Source of the DNA: a virus
Reading direction: 5' to 3' (one strand)
IMG/VR virus record: IMGVR_UViG_3300036760_000327
Span: 1-64,000 of that record
DNA: 64,000 nt
Part shown: piece after piece, positions 48,931-58,069 of the stretch
Layout of the letters: every line of letters starts with the position of its first letter
Numbering within the stretch: position 1 is the stretch's first letter
Notes under the pieces: generated by a model
Database searches by the model: none
Seen by the model: only the letters and a program-made list of their open reading frames with translations
What the model was told of the DNA's origin: nothing
Program-made: the position numbers and the translations under genes

Positions 48931-49421
48931 TTTACTGCCCTTAAAATAAAGACTATATTATAAATTATATTTAAATAATGTTTTTTAGCAAATTCTAATT
49001 CTTTACCGGATAATTTTTGTCCCTCTGGTGTCAGGGTTTCAATTAATTGGACTAGATCAAATTTTCCAGTGTAAGTATAATGTGGAACTTGTTTTTGTCG
49101 GCAATCAAGATACTCATAGGTTCTGTGAGTCCAATACTTTTTATGTGTTGGATCTCTAAAGGCTGATTCGCAACCCCAATACGGCACTTGTATTTCAACC
49201 AAAGCTCCAGGCATACAAACGCGATAAATTTCTCCCATAATCCTTAAGGGGTTATCCACATGTTCAAAAAAGTAAATAGCTCTTACTGCTGCTACACTAT
49301 TGTCCTCAAAGGGTAAATCTTCATTTTCTAAATCACATATAATCTCAGCTGGTGGAAGTTTATCTACCCCAATCCATCCTGGTAAACATTGATTTCCACA
49401 ACCAATATCTAATTTAATCAT
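48927..49421 (-). CDS. Class I SAM methyltransferase, 164 aa
   Basis: Motif I LDIGCGNQCLPGWIGVD (4-20), LPFEDNSVAAVRAIYFFEHVDNP (motif for strand 4), EIYRVCMPGALVEIQVPYW. Short methyltransferase 11-type fold, as found in glycan clusters. Overlaps both neighbours. Confidence 0.8.
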   Translation of the reverse strand: MIKLDIGCGNQCLPGWIGVDKLPPAEIICDLENEDLPFEDNSVAAVRAIYFFEHVDNPLRIMGEIYRVCMPGALVEIQVPYWGCESAFRDPTHKKYWTHRTYEYLDCRQKQVPHYTYTGKFDLVQLIETLTPEGQKLSGKELEFAKKHYLNIIYNIVFILRAVK

Positions 49422-49548
49422 AAACGCACCATTTACATCCTATAGGATTATGTTTAGTAATAATATTTAAACGTATTAACACATGTTCAAAAAAGTCGCA
49501 AAAGTCTTTACCCTGGGATAATAAAGCATTAATTTCTTTTTCCGTCAC
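49414..49548 (-). CDS. Small protein, 44 aa, GTG start
   Basis: The GTG overlaps the radical SAM stop (GTGA), and the end overlaps the next gene, so it fits the coupled operon. Product MTEKEINALLSQGKDFCDFF... ends in CKWC, a possible metal site. Unknown. Confidence 0.45.
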   Translation of the reverse strand: MTEKEINALLSQGKDFCDFFEHVLIRLNIITKHNPIGCKWCVYD

Positions 49549-50921
49549 ATGCCCCTCTGAATAGGTATCTCGTCTTTTTCTCTACACTTCCAAAATTGAT
49601 TTATAAAATAATCCCATTTAAATTCCCACCCATGTTCGGGTAAAAATTTAACCATAAAAAAATTAATCATATCGCTAATTTCTCTACTGCACCAGGGAGG
49701 AACATATCGCAAAGTATATTCGCTCCATTCTTTTAATGTTTGTGGCATTTTATATCCTTGTTTTTTAAAATCATCGTATAATTTTGAACCTGGGTAGGGA
49801 CGAATATAGAAAAGTTTAAATTTCATATAAGGATTAATTCGATGGGCTTCTTGAAGCATTAATATTGTATCTTTAAAGTCTTCTAATTCATCTGAATCCG
49901 GAAAACCAGTCATAGTAGAAAGATCTGGAACCATTCCAAATTTAGTTATCTTTTCTACAAATTGTAATATATTATCTTTAGTTTGATGTTTCTTTAGTCG
50001 ATCTAAAATAATCTGATTTCCACTTTCCGCTCCAATTAATATTTCCTTAATTCCAGCCTGCGCTAATGTAAGATACATTTCATCTGAATATGTTAAAGCA
50101 GCTCTTACATGCACCAAAATAGAAATTGGAACAAAATTATATCCGGTTTTTATCCATTTTTCACAAAATTCCATGACTCTAGATTTTTTAAAAAACCATT
50201 CGTCATCATCAATATTTAAATGGGATATAGACTTCTTGTGAGTAAATATATATTTAAGATCATTAATAATCTCATCAATATCCCTAAATACATATTTATG
50301 TTTGGATATAACTTGCAAGCAACAAAACCGGCAGGTTTCATAACATCCAAAACTGGTTAAGTACCCGAAATAAGGACCATATTTATCTAAATCAATCATC
50401 TCCCATGGAATTTTTCCAAATTTTAATGGTAAACTGTCAAGACCTGTATCAATTATACCTTCTGGTTCTTTCCACAATACACCAGGACAAGACTTTTTAT
50501 TATTAGCTATATCATCTACTAGGTTAACAATTAGATGCTCAAACTGGCCTTTGGCCACAATATCTGCATAAGATTCTTGAATAATATTTTCTGGAATTAA
50601 GGAAGCAGCCCATCCCCCCCAGACAATCGGAATAGATTTATCAAATGATCTTATATACTTAGCAAAATTAATAGCTCCTCTTAATTGTTGTCCAATTAAA
50701 CTACTAATCCCCACAAATAAAGGTTTACTTTTAAGATAAGTACTTAATATTTCAGGATTATCAACTCGGGCATCGAATAGTTTAACCTCATATCCAGCTT
50801 CCACCAATGGTCCAGATAGATTTAAAATTGAATAAGGAACTCTATGTAAACCATCGGTTTTAATATACGATATTTCTGGATAATACAAAAGGATAGTTCC
50901 TTTACTTATGTTCCATCCCAT
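49545..50921 (-). CDS. B12-binding-type radical SAM enzyme, 458 aa
   Basis: Residues about 10-140 form a cobalamin-binding-like Rossmann domain (GPLVEAGYEVKLFDARVD, IPIVWGGWAASLIPE), but the DxHxxG motif is absent, so cobalamin would bind without a His ligand. The radical SAM cluster motif is C193, C197, C200 (CYETCRFC), followed by HLNIDDDEWFF, IKEILIGAESGN and GFPDSDE. This architecture is that of BchE/methyltransferase-type enzymes that methylate or rearrange unreactive carbons. In a glycosyltransferase-methyltransferase operon it may modify a sugar. Rare cargo for a phage. Confidence 0.85.
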   Translation of the reverse strand: MGWNISKGTILLYYPEISYIKTDGLHRVPYSILNLSGPLVEAGYEVKLFDARVDNPEILSTYLKSKPLFVGISSLIGQQLRGAINFAKYIRSFDKSIPIVWGGWAASLIPENIIQESYADIVAKGQFEHLIVNLVDDIANNKKSCPGVLWKEPEGIIDTGLDSLPLKFGKIPWEMIDLDKYGPYFGYLTSFGCYETCRFCCLQVISKHKYVFRDIDEIINDLKYIFTHKKSISHLNIDDDEWFFKKSRVMEFCEKWIKTGYNFVPISILVHVRAALTYSDEMYLTLAQAGIKEILIGAESGNQIILDRLKKHQTKDNILQFVEKITKFGMVPDLSTMTGFPDSDELEDFKDTILMLQEAHRINPYMKFKLFYIRPYPGSKLYDDFKKQGYKMPQTLKEWSEYTLRYVPPWCSREISDMINFFMVKFLPEHGWEFKWDYFINQFWKCREKDEIPIQRGM

Positions 50922-50923
50922 AA

Positions 50924-51793
50924 TTAATCCTCAAATGTTCCTGTTATATTTACTAGTTTACCTTGTTCACAGAAATTCCAATTTTCATTGCTGCCATTAA
51001 TATAAGACTTGCTTGCTGTATTCCATCCGCCAAATCTGGATTCAAGCATTATATTATTATCTTGAGTATAATAACTGTAATAAGCAGGTGATTTTATTAC
51101 ATTTTTATTATACAATGCCTTAGCTATCCATTTTCTAGGATGAATATTTTCTTCTAATTGATATTCATTTTGCTTGATAACACAATCCGGTAAATATATG
51201 TTTTTCAATGCTAACATGCTAATTCTAAGCGGCATATCAAGATCATCACATTGGAGATCTTCATTAAAAAATTGTAATTGATCTAACATCTCGCCCTTAA
51301 AGGCCCATACACACCCGACAACCCCCGCTCTATCCGGCGATATGTATATCCAGAAATGTGGTGCCCGTTCTTCAATTTTTATTTCCTTGTAGAAAAATTC
51401 TTTACGACCAGGAGAATCTACAAAAAATGTAGGTCGAATAGCTAAAGCTGATCCAATGTCAGGATAGGACAAAGCTTTTAATATTAAATTTAACCAATTA
51501 TCTGATTCAATAACTGAATCATCGTCCCATTTTATATAAATTTGTGAGGGTTGGCGTAATGACATTAAGAAATTATGTCCAAAGACTATACCCGTATTAA
51601 AAGAATTTTGTCCAATATAATCAAATTCTTTTCTATATTTATGGATAACTTCTTTAACTTCTGGAGTTGCATTTTGATCTAAAACAGCCCATTGAAATTT
51701 AGATCTGTCTGTATGTAATAATAAGGCTTTAATACATTTTTCAGTAGCTTGAGGACGACCAAGAACGCACATTCCAATCAAAGGCTTTTTCAT
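50924..51793 (-). CDS. Glycosyltransferase family 2-like, 289 aa
   Basis: GT-A fold: IGMCVLGRPQATEKCIKALLLHT, then the metal-binding IKWDDDSVI (about 88-96), a VGCVWAFKGEML acceptor region and EDLQCDDLDMPLRI. About 290 residues, usual for this family. Overlaps the upstream methyltransferase by 4 bases and ends 2 bases before the radical SAM gene. Confidence 0.8.
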   Translation of the reverse strand: MKKPLIGMCVLGRPQATEKCIKALLLHTDRSKFQWAVLDQNATPEVKEVIHKYRKEFDYIGQNSFNTGIVFGHNFLMSLRQPSQIYIKWDDDSVIESDNWLNLILKALSYPDIGSALAIRPTFFVDSPGRKEFFYKEIKIEERAPHFWIYISPDRAGVVGCVWAFKGEMLDQLQFFNEDLQCDDLDMPLRISMLALKNIYLPDCVIKQNEYQLEENIHPRKWIAKALYNKNVIKSPAYYSYYTQDNNIMLESRFGGWNTASKSYINGSNENWNFCEQGKLVNITGTFED

Positions 51794-52335
51794 TTTATAC
51801 CCCGCACATAAATTTTTAATTGAATAAAGTCTTCTGGCGTAATTCCTTTAGCTTTTAATTCTACATCTTCTCGTAACATATCTAGTTGCTCCAAAGCTAC
51901 ATCTTTAACATTCGAAAATCCAACACTTTTTAATTCTTCTATTATCATACTTGGCCATAATAAAGACCGATGGTAATCATACGGAGTTTGTCCTTGACCG
52001 AGTATATTATATATAACATAGGAATAATATTTACCTTGGTGAAGTAAATGAACAGAACCTTCAAAATTGGGACAGGTAATAAATAATGTTCCGTTAGGAA
52101 CTAAAACTCTATAACATTCTTTTAAAAGTCTATAAATATCAGGTAATTCCAGATGTTCTATAAATTCTACTGATACAATATTGTCTATGGATTCATCTTT
52201 ATATGGAATTCCTTTTCTTAAATCCCAGATAATATCTACATTTGGATGTTCAATAATATCAATACCAATATAATCTTTATACTGATTATATCTATTCTTT
52301 AAAGGATTTATACCGCATCCAAGATCAAGATTCAT
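51790..52335 (-). CDS. Class I SAM methyltransferase, 181 aa
   Basis: LDLGCGINPLKNRYNQYKDYIGIDI (motif I, 3-27), VDIIWDLRKGIPYKDESIDNIVSVEFIEHL, and LLKECYRVLVPNGTLFITCPNF. Typical glycan-cluster methyltransferase 11-type. Coupled at both ends. Confidence 0.8.
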   Translation of the reverse strand: MNLDLGCGINPLKNRYNQYKDYIGIDIIEHPNVDIIWDLRKGIPYKDESIDNIVSVEFIEHLELPDIYRLLKECYRVLVPNGTLFITCPNFEGSVHLLHQGKYYSYVIYNILGQGQTPYDYHRSLLWPSMIIEELKSVGFSNVKDVALEQLDMLREDVELKAKGITPEDFIQLKIYVRGIK

Positions 52336-54503
52336 ATTAATACCTCTAAGTATTTTTTAATCATAATTTCGGCTGTATAAGTATCCTGTATTTTTTTTAA
52401 TAATCCTTTTCTTATTGACTGTATAAATTCTTTGTCCTCTAATTGTACTTCAAAGATATATCGCAAATCATCTATTGTGTCAAATCCAAAAACTAAATCT
52501 TCTCCAAACATTTCGGGAACTACGTTACATTTTTTATTATAAATTATTGGACATTGACAAGCTGCTGCCTCGAGCGCTGTATTACTACATCCTTCATGTT
52601 CGCTAAGAAACAACATAGCATCTGTTGATCTATATAAATTTACTAATTGTTTTGGCGCTTTAACCGGCCCATAATACATAATATTAGGTAATTGTGAAAA
52701 TAATTCCATTGTTTTAGCCGTATCTAAACTAAAATAATTACCCACTAAATGAAAATCTATATTAGGATATTGTTTAGCAATTCCTTCAATTAAATCAGCA
52801 CGTTTGTGTGGAAATATACTCCAAGAATTTATTAAGATTTTTGTTTTATTACCTGGCAAAGAAATATGTGGTCCACTGGTATTAAAAATTTCTGTATCCA
52901 CGCCATTATAAATTACTACACTTTTCTTCGTAGTATCTACATAAGGCTCCCATACTTTCTTTGCAAATTCGGATTGCCATACAATTAAATCTGCTAGTTC
53001 ATAATTATCCTTCATTACTTTCAGTGCACATTCTTGTATCTCTCCTGGTTTCTGCCCAGAGTTATCTCCGAGGTACGAGACAAAGGGTAAACCATCCATT
53101 CGTTCTATAAATTTTATGCTTGGATCTCGCTTTTTGGCCGCTTGCAGAATTTCAGCATTTAAAAATGCTATCGAAAGTATATATTTAACTGCTGGTGAAT
53201 CTTGATCCACAATCTTATATTTATTATTGGTTAATCTAGGTATATATTTTTTTAATGTATTTCCAAAAGTTCCAGGACCACCGTCTGAGATTGCTGTTAA
53301 TATTCCGATACTATTATCTATTTCTTTATAATTTCCCATAATGGCATCACGATATAATGGATACCTTATTTTAATATCATAATTTTCTTCAATATCTTCT
53401 CTGGCCTGTAATCCGATTTTCGTGGATTCTATAGGATTTGCTTTACAATACAATATCTTATCCAGAAACTCATCTGCCGAACGAACAATAAATCCAGTTT
53501 TTCCATCTTGAATTGCTTCAGTATATGATCGACTAGGAGAAGAAATAATCGGTATTTTAGCCGCTCCGGCCATTGTATATTTTACTGCACTTTTAGAATC
53601 GAGCCATGTACTTTGCCACATGGGCGGCACGAGATAATCAATATCTTTATTACTAACAGGATTAATTATAAGATTCACTGATTTGCATAAACGGTAATAA
53701 TCTTCGATAGATAGCCAATCTATATAGGTTTTATATAAATTTCTAAATCCATTAATAAGTGTGCGCATCTGGGCCACGCCATTAGCATTTATAATCCATT
53801 CAATATCTTTAAATTCTTCCCATCGTGCATTGGCCTTCTCGCACATTTCAAATAATAAAGTTGCTCCAACTCTACCGCTACTGGTCATTAAAACTTTATA
53901 TTTAGAAATTTGACTAATCCAATCTAATTTTGGCAGGTAATCAAAGATCGGTAAATTAATATGTGTAGGTACATGAATAACTGGCACAGCAAAATTAGAT
54001 AATTTTTTAAAGAAATCCTTTAATTCAGAAGTAGCCACAATAACAGCATCACACATATTTGCAATTTGTATTGGAGCGTTCTGATTAGCATTAACCAGAA
54101 AATCATCAATATAATAAACTATTCTTACGCCAAGTTGTTGTAAATGTTTAACAATTCTTGTTACATTATTAAGACCAATTTCCTGACCAAATTCAGAATT
54201 TGTACCAACTCTTACCAAGACAACCCATTTAGGCACAAATTGAATGATTTCTTGCATGCCTTTTTGTAATGTAAATACAATTTGATATCCTTCTTTTTCA
54301 AAGAATGGCACATATTCTTTAACAATTTTGTCGATACAACAGTCACTTTTAGGGCCCACGAAGCAAATGGTCTTATCTGTGATTTTGATATCTCGTGCAG
54401 CCATTACTTGAGGCGGGGCTGTCAGATTAACCTTACATACTGGCAACTTAACATTATTTGCCCAATAAGGTCTAGCTATTTTGCGTCGTCTATGTTCTCC
54501 CAT
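52332..54503 (-). CDS. Large two-domain glycosyltransferase, 723 aa
   Basis: Two GT-B (GT4-like) units in tandem. The first (about 40-380) ends with SAVKYTMAGAAKIPIISSPSRSY and QAREDIEENYD. The second (about 400-720) has ILINSWSIFPHKRADLIEGIAKQYP (donor entry) and LFLSEHEGCSNTALEAAACQCPII (the E-x7-E donor site). Only the second has the full E-x7-E region, so the first may be inactive or bind acceptor. Start after TGGAGAT. Central enzyme of the sugar island. Confidence 0.8.
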   Translation of the reverse strand: MGEHRRRKIARPYWANNVKLPVCKVNLTAPPQVMAARDIKITDKTICFVGPKSDCCIDKIVKEYVPFFEKEGYQIVFTLQKGMQEIIQFVPKWVVLVRVGTNSEFGQEIGLNNVTRIVKHLQQLGVRIVYYIDDFLVNANQNAPIQIANMCDAVIVATSELKDFFKKLSNFAVPVIHVPTHINLPIFDYLPKLDWISQISKYKVLMTSSGRVGATLLFEMCEKANARWEEFKDIEWIINANGVAQMRTLINGFRNLYKTYIDWLSIEDYYRLCKSVNLIINPVSNKDIDYLVPPMWQSTWLDSKSAVKYTMAGAAKIPIISSPSRSYTEAIQDGKTGFIVRSADEFLDKILYCKANPIESTKIGLQAREDIEENYDIKIRYPLYRDAIMGNYKEIDNSIGILTAISDGGPGTFGNTLKKYIPRLTNNKYKIVDQDSPAVKYILSIAFLNAEILQAAKKRDPSIKFIERMDGLPFVSYLGDNSGQKPGEIQECALKVMKDNYELADLIVWQSEFAKKVWEPYVDTTKKSVVIYNGVDTEIFNTSGPHISLPGNKTKILINSWSIFPHKRADLIEGIAKQYPNIDFHLVGNYFSLDTAKTMELFSQLPNIMYYGPVKAPKQLVNLYRSTDAMLFLSEHEGCSNTALEAAACQCPIIYNKKCNVVPEMFGEDLVFGFDTIDDLRYIFEVQLEDKEFIQSIRKGLLKKIQDTYTAEIMIKKYLEVLI

Positions 54504-54514
54504 CTTATCTCCAG

Positions 54515-55570
54515 TTAAATATCGTTGATCCCATTAACAACTACCAGATTTTGTATTCTTTCGGCTTCTTCAAAATTCCACACTTTATCTTCGTATCCAG
54601 GCACTTTAAGATTAGTGCCCTTCAATTTATTATACATTTCATAAAAAATAGCCGCGTGTTCTGCTATATAAGTATTGATATTATGGTGTTCTAATACATA
54701 ATAATATGCTCGTTTTGCCATTGCCTCTCTTTTCTCTTTATTTTCAATAAGATATGAAATAGCACTAATCCAATCTTCTGATGCATTACTCTTTGGAATA
54801 ACTGCGCATTTCTTCTCGTCCCAACCAAGATAAGGCAATACGGGAGATAATATCATTGGTATCCCCAAAATTGCATATTCTAGAGCTTTTCTATTTGTTT
54901 TACCCCAATTAAAGGCATTATCTTGTAATGGCGCTATTCCGATATCCATATCCAATGATGCTAGTGCAGGATAGAAAGCATCTACCGGAACAAAATTATA
55001 GTACTCGTACTTATTTTTAGGCAAAGTAGCAATTGATGGCGGCAGCCATCCCATCATAATCCATTTGACTTGCGGATAATGTTTAGTAATTTTAGGAACT
55101 ACATCCTTAATTATATCGGCATCTGGCTTATGATGTGGGGTTAAATGCCATCCAATTCTCAAAGTATTCTCGTCGTTTTTATCCCTTCCTGGACTTACAA
55201 ATTCATTTAAATGAGATTCAACTAAATTTCGCTCTACAAACACGTTTTGATTAAATTTTAAAGCAAGTTTTTTTAAATAAGGCGTAGAAGTCGTAAGAAA
55301 ATCAACCTCTTTAAGAACTTGTTCATATCGCGCAAGAACTTGTGGTGTATAAACAGATTTGGCTGGATTATCTGTGGGTAAATGCCATACATCGTCATCT
55401 ACATTACTGCCAAGTATAATTTCTTTTTGTTTGATTTTTCGTATATACATAATAATTTCAGGAACATACTGACGCTGCATCATAAAAATATCTGCATTCT
55501 CGGCTAGCGCTTGATCTAAAGTATAAATTAATTTTCCCTGAAGCAAATTAAACTTATGAAAGTATTGCAA
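54515..55570 (-). CDS. Glycosyltransferase (GT4-like), N-terminus cut by an amber codon
   Basis: GT-B enzyme: ADIFMMQRQYVPEI, LRIGWHLTPHHKPD, VKWIMMGWLPPS, ALEYAILGIPMILSP and a C-terminal helix. The best start in this frame is TTG at 55570, without a clear ribosome site. The same frame continues upstream through a TAG at 55595-55597 to an ATG at 55660 with AAAGGAG, and the extra residues look like a normal glycosyltransferase start. So the gene is either broken or read through. It is first in the sugar operon, behind promoter motif D. Confidence 0.7.
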   Translation of the reverse strand: MQYFHKFNLLQGKLIYTLDQALAENADIFMMQRQYVPEIIMYIRKIKQKEIILGSNVDDDVWHLPTDNPAKSVYTPQVLARYEQVLKEVDFLTTSTPYLKKLALKFNQNVFVERNLVESHLNEFVSPGRDKNDENTLRIGWHLTPHHKPDADIIKDVVPKITKHYPQVKWIMMGWLPPSIATLPKNKYEYYNFVPVDAFYPALASLDMDIGIAPLQDNAFNWGKTNRKALEYAILGIPMILSPVLPYLGWDEKKCAVIPKSNASEDWISAISYLIENKEKREAMAKRAYYYVLEHHNINTYIAEHAAIFYEMYNKLKGTNLKVPGYEDKVWNFEEAERIQNLVVVNGINDI

Positions 55571-55594
55571 TGGTAAGAATTGAACGTGGTAGTT

Positions 55595-55660
55595 CTAATT
55601 AGGGCCAGAATTATCAGCTCCCACAAATAGAACTTTTAATAATTTTTTCTGGTCCATCAT
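55595..55660 (-). pseudogene. Detached N-terminal fragment of the glycosyltransferase
   Basis: MMDQKKLLKVLFVGADNSGP then N and TAG. The frame is shared with the glycosyltransferase at 54515 and has the ribosome site the longer part lacks. KVLFVGADNSGP is a usual first strand and loop of GT-B enzymes. Confidence 0.6.
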
Positions 55661-55756
55661 TGGCATCACTCTCCTTTTGATAAGGACAAATTCCTTTATT
55701 ATATTAATTAGTTATAATTTATTGGATTAACCAGGTAATATTACGAGGGCCTCTAT

Positions 55757-55792
55757 ATATATTAATAGTAAAATGAGCTTATTTGTGACAAA
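55757..55792 (-). promoter_or_regulatory. Conserved phage promoter motif, copy D (minus strand)
   Basis: On the minus strand: TTTGTCACAAA, 8 bases, TTTTACTATTAATATAT, about 100 bases before the start of the sugar-modification operon. Same layout as the copies at 7453, 16909 and 32018. Confidence 0.65.
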
Positions 55793-55799
55793 ATATTTT

Positions 55800-55840
55800 A
55801 TGCCCGCCAACCAAAAATTGCTTAATTGATCAACGGGCAT
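55800..55840 (-). terminator. Putative terminator after the virion gene
   Basis: 7-bp GC-rich stem (55800-55806 with 55834-55840) with a 27-base loop, followed on the minus strand by AAAATATTTT. It separates the virion genes from promoter copy D. The loop is long, so the call is moderate. Confidence 0.4.
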
Positions 55841-55902
55841 ATTTTATATTGTTCTGATTTAAGGTAGGACTTTAAGGTAGGTGTTTAAAATTGTTAAGAA
55901 GT

Positions 55903-56280
55903 TTACTTCCTCCCGTAACCAACGAATCTTACAGTAAATGCTGAAAGATTTGTTCCATTAGGAATTTCTACTGCCATTTGAGATGCCGGACCTCCAGATG
56001 TGTCTCCCAAAGCCATAACTTTAGCGTTGTTATAATCATATTGAGCAATAAAAGATTGCCCAAGATTAGTTGCACCAGCACTTGGTTCAACACTAAATGA
56101 AATGAATAGAATCTCTTCGAGATCAATATCCGAAGCTGCTAAAGACTCGCCGCCAGACGCGTAAGAAGAATCCATGGTAAATTCACCAATGACCATAGAT
56201 AAATCTGAAAAAGTCTTTGATCTAACCGGTCTTACACTACCACCAGGACTATATCCTGTTTTAGAAAAAGTAAGTGCCAT
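55903..56280 (-). CDS. Putative small virion protein, 125 aa
   Basis: Beta-rich, no signal peptide, very strong AAAGGAGG ribosome site. Gly/Ser-rich strands with FSDLSMVIGEFTMDSSYASGGESLAASDI near the N-terminus resemble small phage structural or decoration proteins. Adjacent to other virion-like genes; the role is inferred from context. Confidence 0.55.
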   Translation of the reverse strand: MALTFSKTGYSPGGSVRPVRSKTFSDLSMVIGEFTMDSSYASGGESLAASDIDLEEILFISFSVEPSAGATNLGQSFIAQYDYNNAKVMALGDTSGGPASQMAVEIPNGTNLSAFTVRFVGYGRK

Positions 56281-56358
56281 TAAAATCGCCTCCTTTCTAT
56301 TGTAATATTTTATCCAGAATACCTCTGGAAAGGAGATCTAATGATCCCCTTAGTTCAA

Positions 56359-56550
56359 TTACTTATAAATCGCTCCAGAGCCCATTTCTTTGCCTTTATG
56401 TTCTCCTCGCTCACTCCGTTCCCGCATATCTTTAAGTTTATTCTTCGCATTCTTGAGATCAGGAGCTGCAGGTACCCAATCGGGAATCCAGTCTATTATA
56501 TTTTCTAAAGTGCTTTTCTTTTTTGAAATTTCGTTATATGTTTCTTCCAT
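56359..56550 (-). CDS. Hypothetical protein, 63 aa
   Basis: Contains IIDWIPDWVPAAPDL, then a charged helix with Lys/Arg/Glu (NKLKDMRERSERGEHKGKE). Not recognised. Lies among virion-type genes. Confidence 0.55.
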   Translation of the reverse strand: MEETYNEISKKKSTLENIIDWIPDWVPAAPDLKNAKNKLKDMRERSERGEHKGKEMGSGAIYK

Positions 56551-56554
56551 ATTA

Positions 56555-56857
56555 TTACTCCTTGGTTAAAATACGGTCAATAATTTTATACATAAAATCA
56601 AAAAGTATGGATTGTGTAGAAGTCATATAATCCAAGAAATCACTTAGACATATTGAATTATTATTTGTTTTCTTGGCAATCATATTAGAAAGAATGGTTT
56701 CTTTGGAGTTCTGCAAGCCAAGATTAAATTTTTTCAATGGACTTGTCCAATTAGGATCACGTATACTACCCCAATCATTAGTCCTATCTATTTCAACTTC
56801 ATCCTGATCAACAGGCAATATTCCAAAAACCTCTTCTATGGTTAGTTTATCTTTCAT
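56555..56857 (-). CDS. Hypothetical protein, 100 aa
   Basis: Acidic N-terminal half (EEVFGILPVDQDEVEIDRTNDW) and a helical C-terminal half. AAGAGGAAAT lies ahead of the ATG. No family recognised; position suggests a virion or assembly role. Confidence 0.6.
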   Translation of the reverse strand: MKDKLTIEEVFGILPVDQDEVEIDRTNDWGSIRDPNWTSPLKKFNLGLQNSKETILSNMIAKKTNNNSICLSDFLDYMTSTQSILFDFMYKIIDRILTKE

Positions 56858-56897
56858 ATTTCCTCTTAATTAAAAAATTTCTAAATCAGGAATATTA

Positions 56898-57770
56898 TTA
56901 TGAATATTGTTTGCCAATTATATAAATTACTTTTCCCTCTATGGCATCAAATCCAATTATTGTAACACTCTGACCTGGAATGGTTATACTGGCTGGTAAT
57001 CCTGTAATAATATAAGATCCAGGATTAGCAGAAAGAATATAGTTTACAATTACACCGATATCAATTCCAGTAACTATATAGATTCCTGGTTCAACATTCA
57101 ATAATCTATCTGTAATAAGACCAGCATTTACTCCCGTAACAGCATAAATACCATTTTCAGCATTAAGAATTCGGGTTGCATGTAACCCTGCTTCTGTTCC
57201 AATTACCAAATAACTACCCGAATCGGCTGTAAGTACATATGCTCCAACACCTGAATAAACTAAATCAGCAACAGATCCAGTTAAATTATAACTTCCCACT
57301 TCAGCGTTGAGCAATCTATCAGCAAGAATTTGAGCAGTTGCTCCCGTCACAAGGTAACTTCCTATATCTGCCGAGATAAGTCTCTGGGCAAGCAAGACCG
57401 CATCTGCACCCGTAATTGTGTAAACACCACCATCTGCTGAAATGAAATATCCACGAGCAAGCACGGCATCTGCACCCGTAATTGCATAAACACCACTATT
57501 TACCGAGATAAGTCTCTGGGCAAGCAAGCCGGCATCTACTCCAGTTAATACATAACTGTCTGACAATGCCGCTATAATTCGATCAGCTAATACACCTGAA
57601 GCTATCCCAGATACGGCATAGGAACCTGGATCGACAGATAAAAAATAACTTCCCGCCGCTGCCGGCCAAATAATCAAGCCATTTTCGGTTAATAATCCAC
57701 TCCAAACGAATCTACCAAATTCGTCTATTAAGTATCCCGTTAAAACAATTCTTCCATCTTCTACGATCAT
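56898..57770 (-). CDS. Repeat-containing virion/tail protein, 290 aa
   Basis: About ten tandem 24-residue units of the form L-(S/N)-A-x-x-G-x-Y-x-(I/V)-T-G-x-x-A-x-L-A-x-R run from residue 40 to 270 (for example ISADGGVYTITGADAVLLAQRL). These repeats occur in phage tail or appendage proteins and probably form a beta solenoid. A short N-terminal cap has LTGYLIDEFGRFVWSGLL. Overlaps the upstream gene by 4 bases. Confidence 0.7.
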   Translation of the reverse strand: MIVEDGRIVLTGYLIDEFGRFVWSGLLTENGLIIWPAAAGSYFLSVDPGSYAVSGIASGVLADRIIAALSDSYVLTGVDAGLLAQRLISVNSGVYAITGADAVLARGYFISADGGVYTITGADAVLLAQRLISADIGSYLVTGATAQILADRLLNAEVGSYNLTGSVADLVYSGVGAYVLTADSGSYLVIGTEAGLHATRILNAENGIYAVTGVNAGLITDRLLNVEPGIYIVTGIDIGVIVNYILSANPGSYIITGLPASITIPGQSVTIIGFDAIEGKVIYIIGKQYS

Positions 57771-58060
57771 GCTGACGTCACTATTCCATCGTAGCCGATC
57801 AGTTTCGCAAGCGAAGCATGAGTATTTTTTACCCTGAGATAACGGGTGTTATTAAGATGGAAAGCATAATAAGCCATAGCTCCTGCACCCTGCTCAGTTG
57901 TAAAAACAAGGCTATTTGTTCCATCATAAAGTTCAACCGTGATATCATATTCGTGGTAAATGTTATGAATAACCCATTCCACTCCCGCCCCAGGCTGTAT
58001 TGTTAAATAACCTGCTGAGGCTACTGAAGTAAGTGCAGAAATAACATCTCCTCTTGCCAT
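57767..58060 (-). CDS. Putative virion protein, 97 aa
   Basis: Beta-sandwich-like small protein (GVEWVIHNIYHEYDITVELYD, YLRVKNTHASLAKLIGYDG). The pattern is common for small phage proteins between tail genes. Overlaps the repeat protein start by 4 bases. Confidence 0.65.
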   Translation of the reverse strand: MARGDVISALTSVASAGYLTIQPGAGVEWVIHNIYHEYDITVELYDGTNSLVFTTEQGAGAMAYYAFHLNNTRYLRVKNTHASLAKLIGYDGIVTSA

Positions 58061-58069
58061 ATTAACCTC

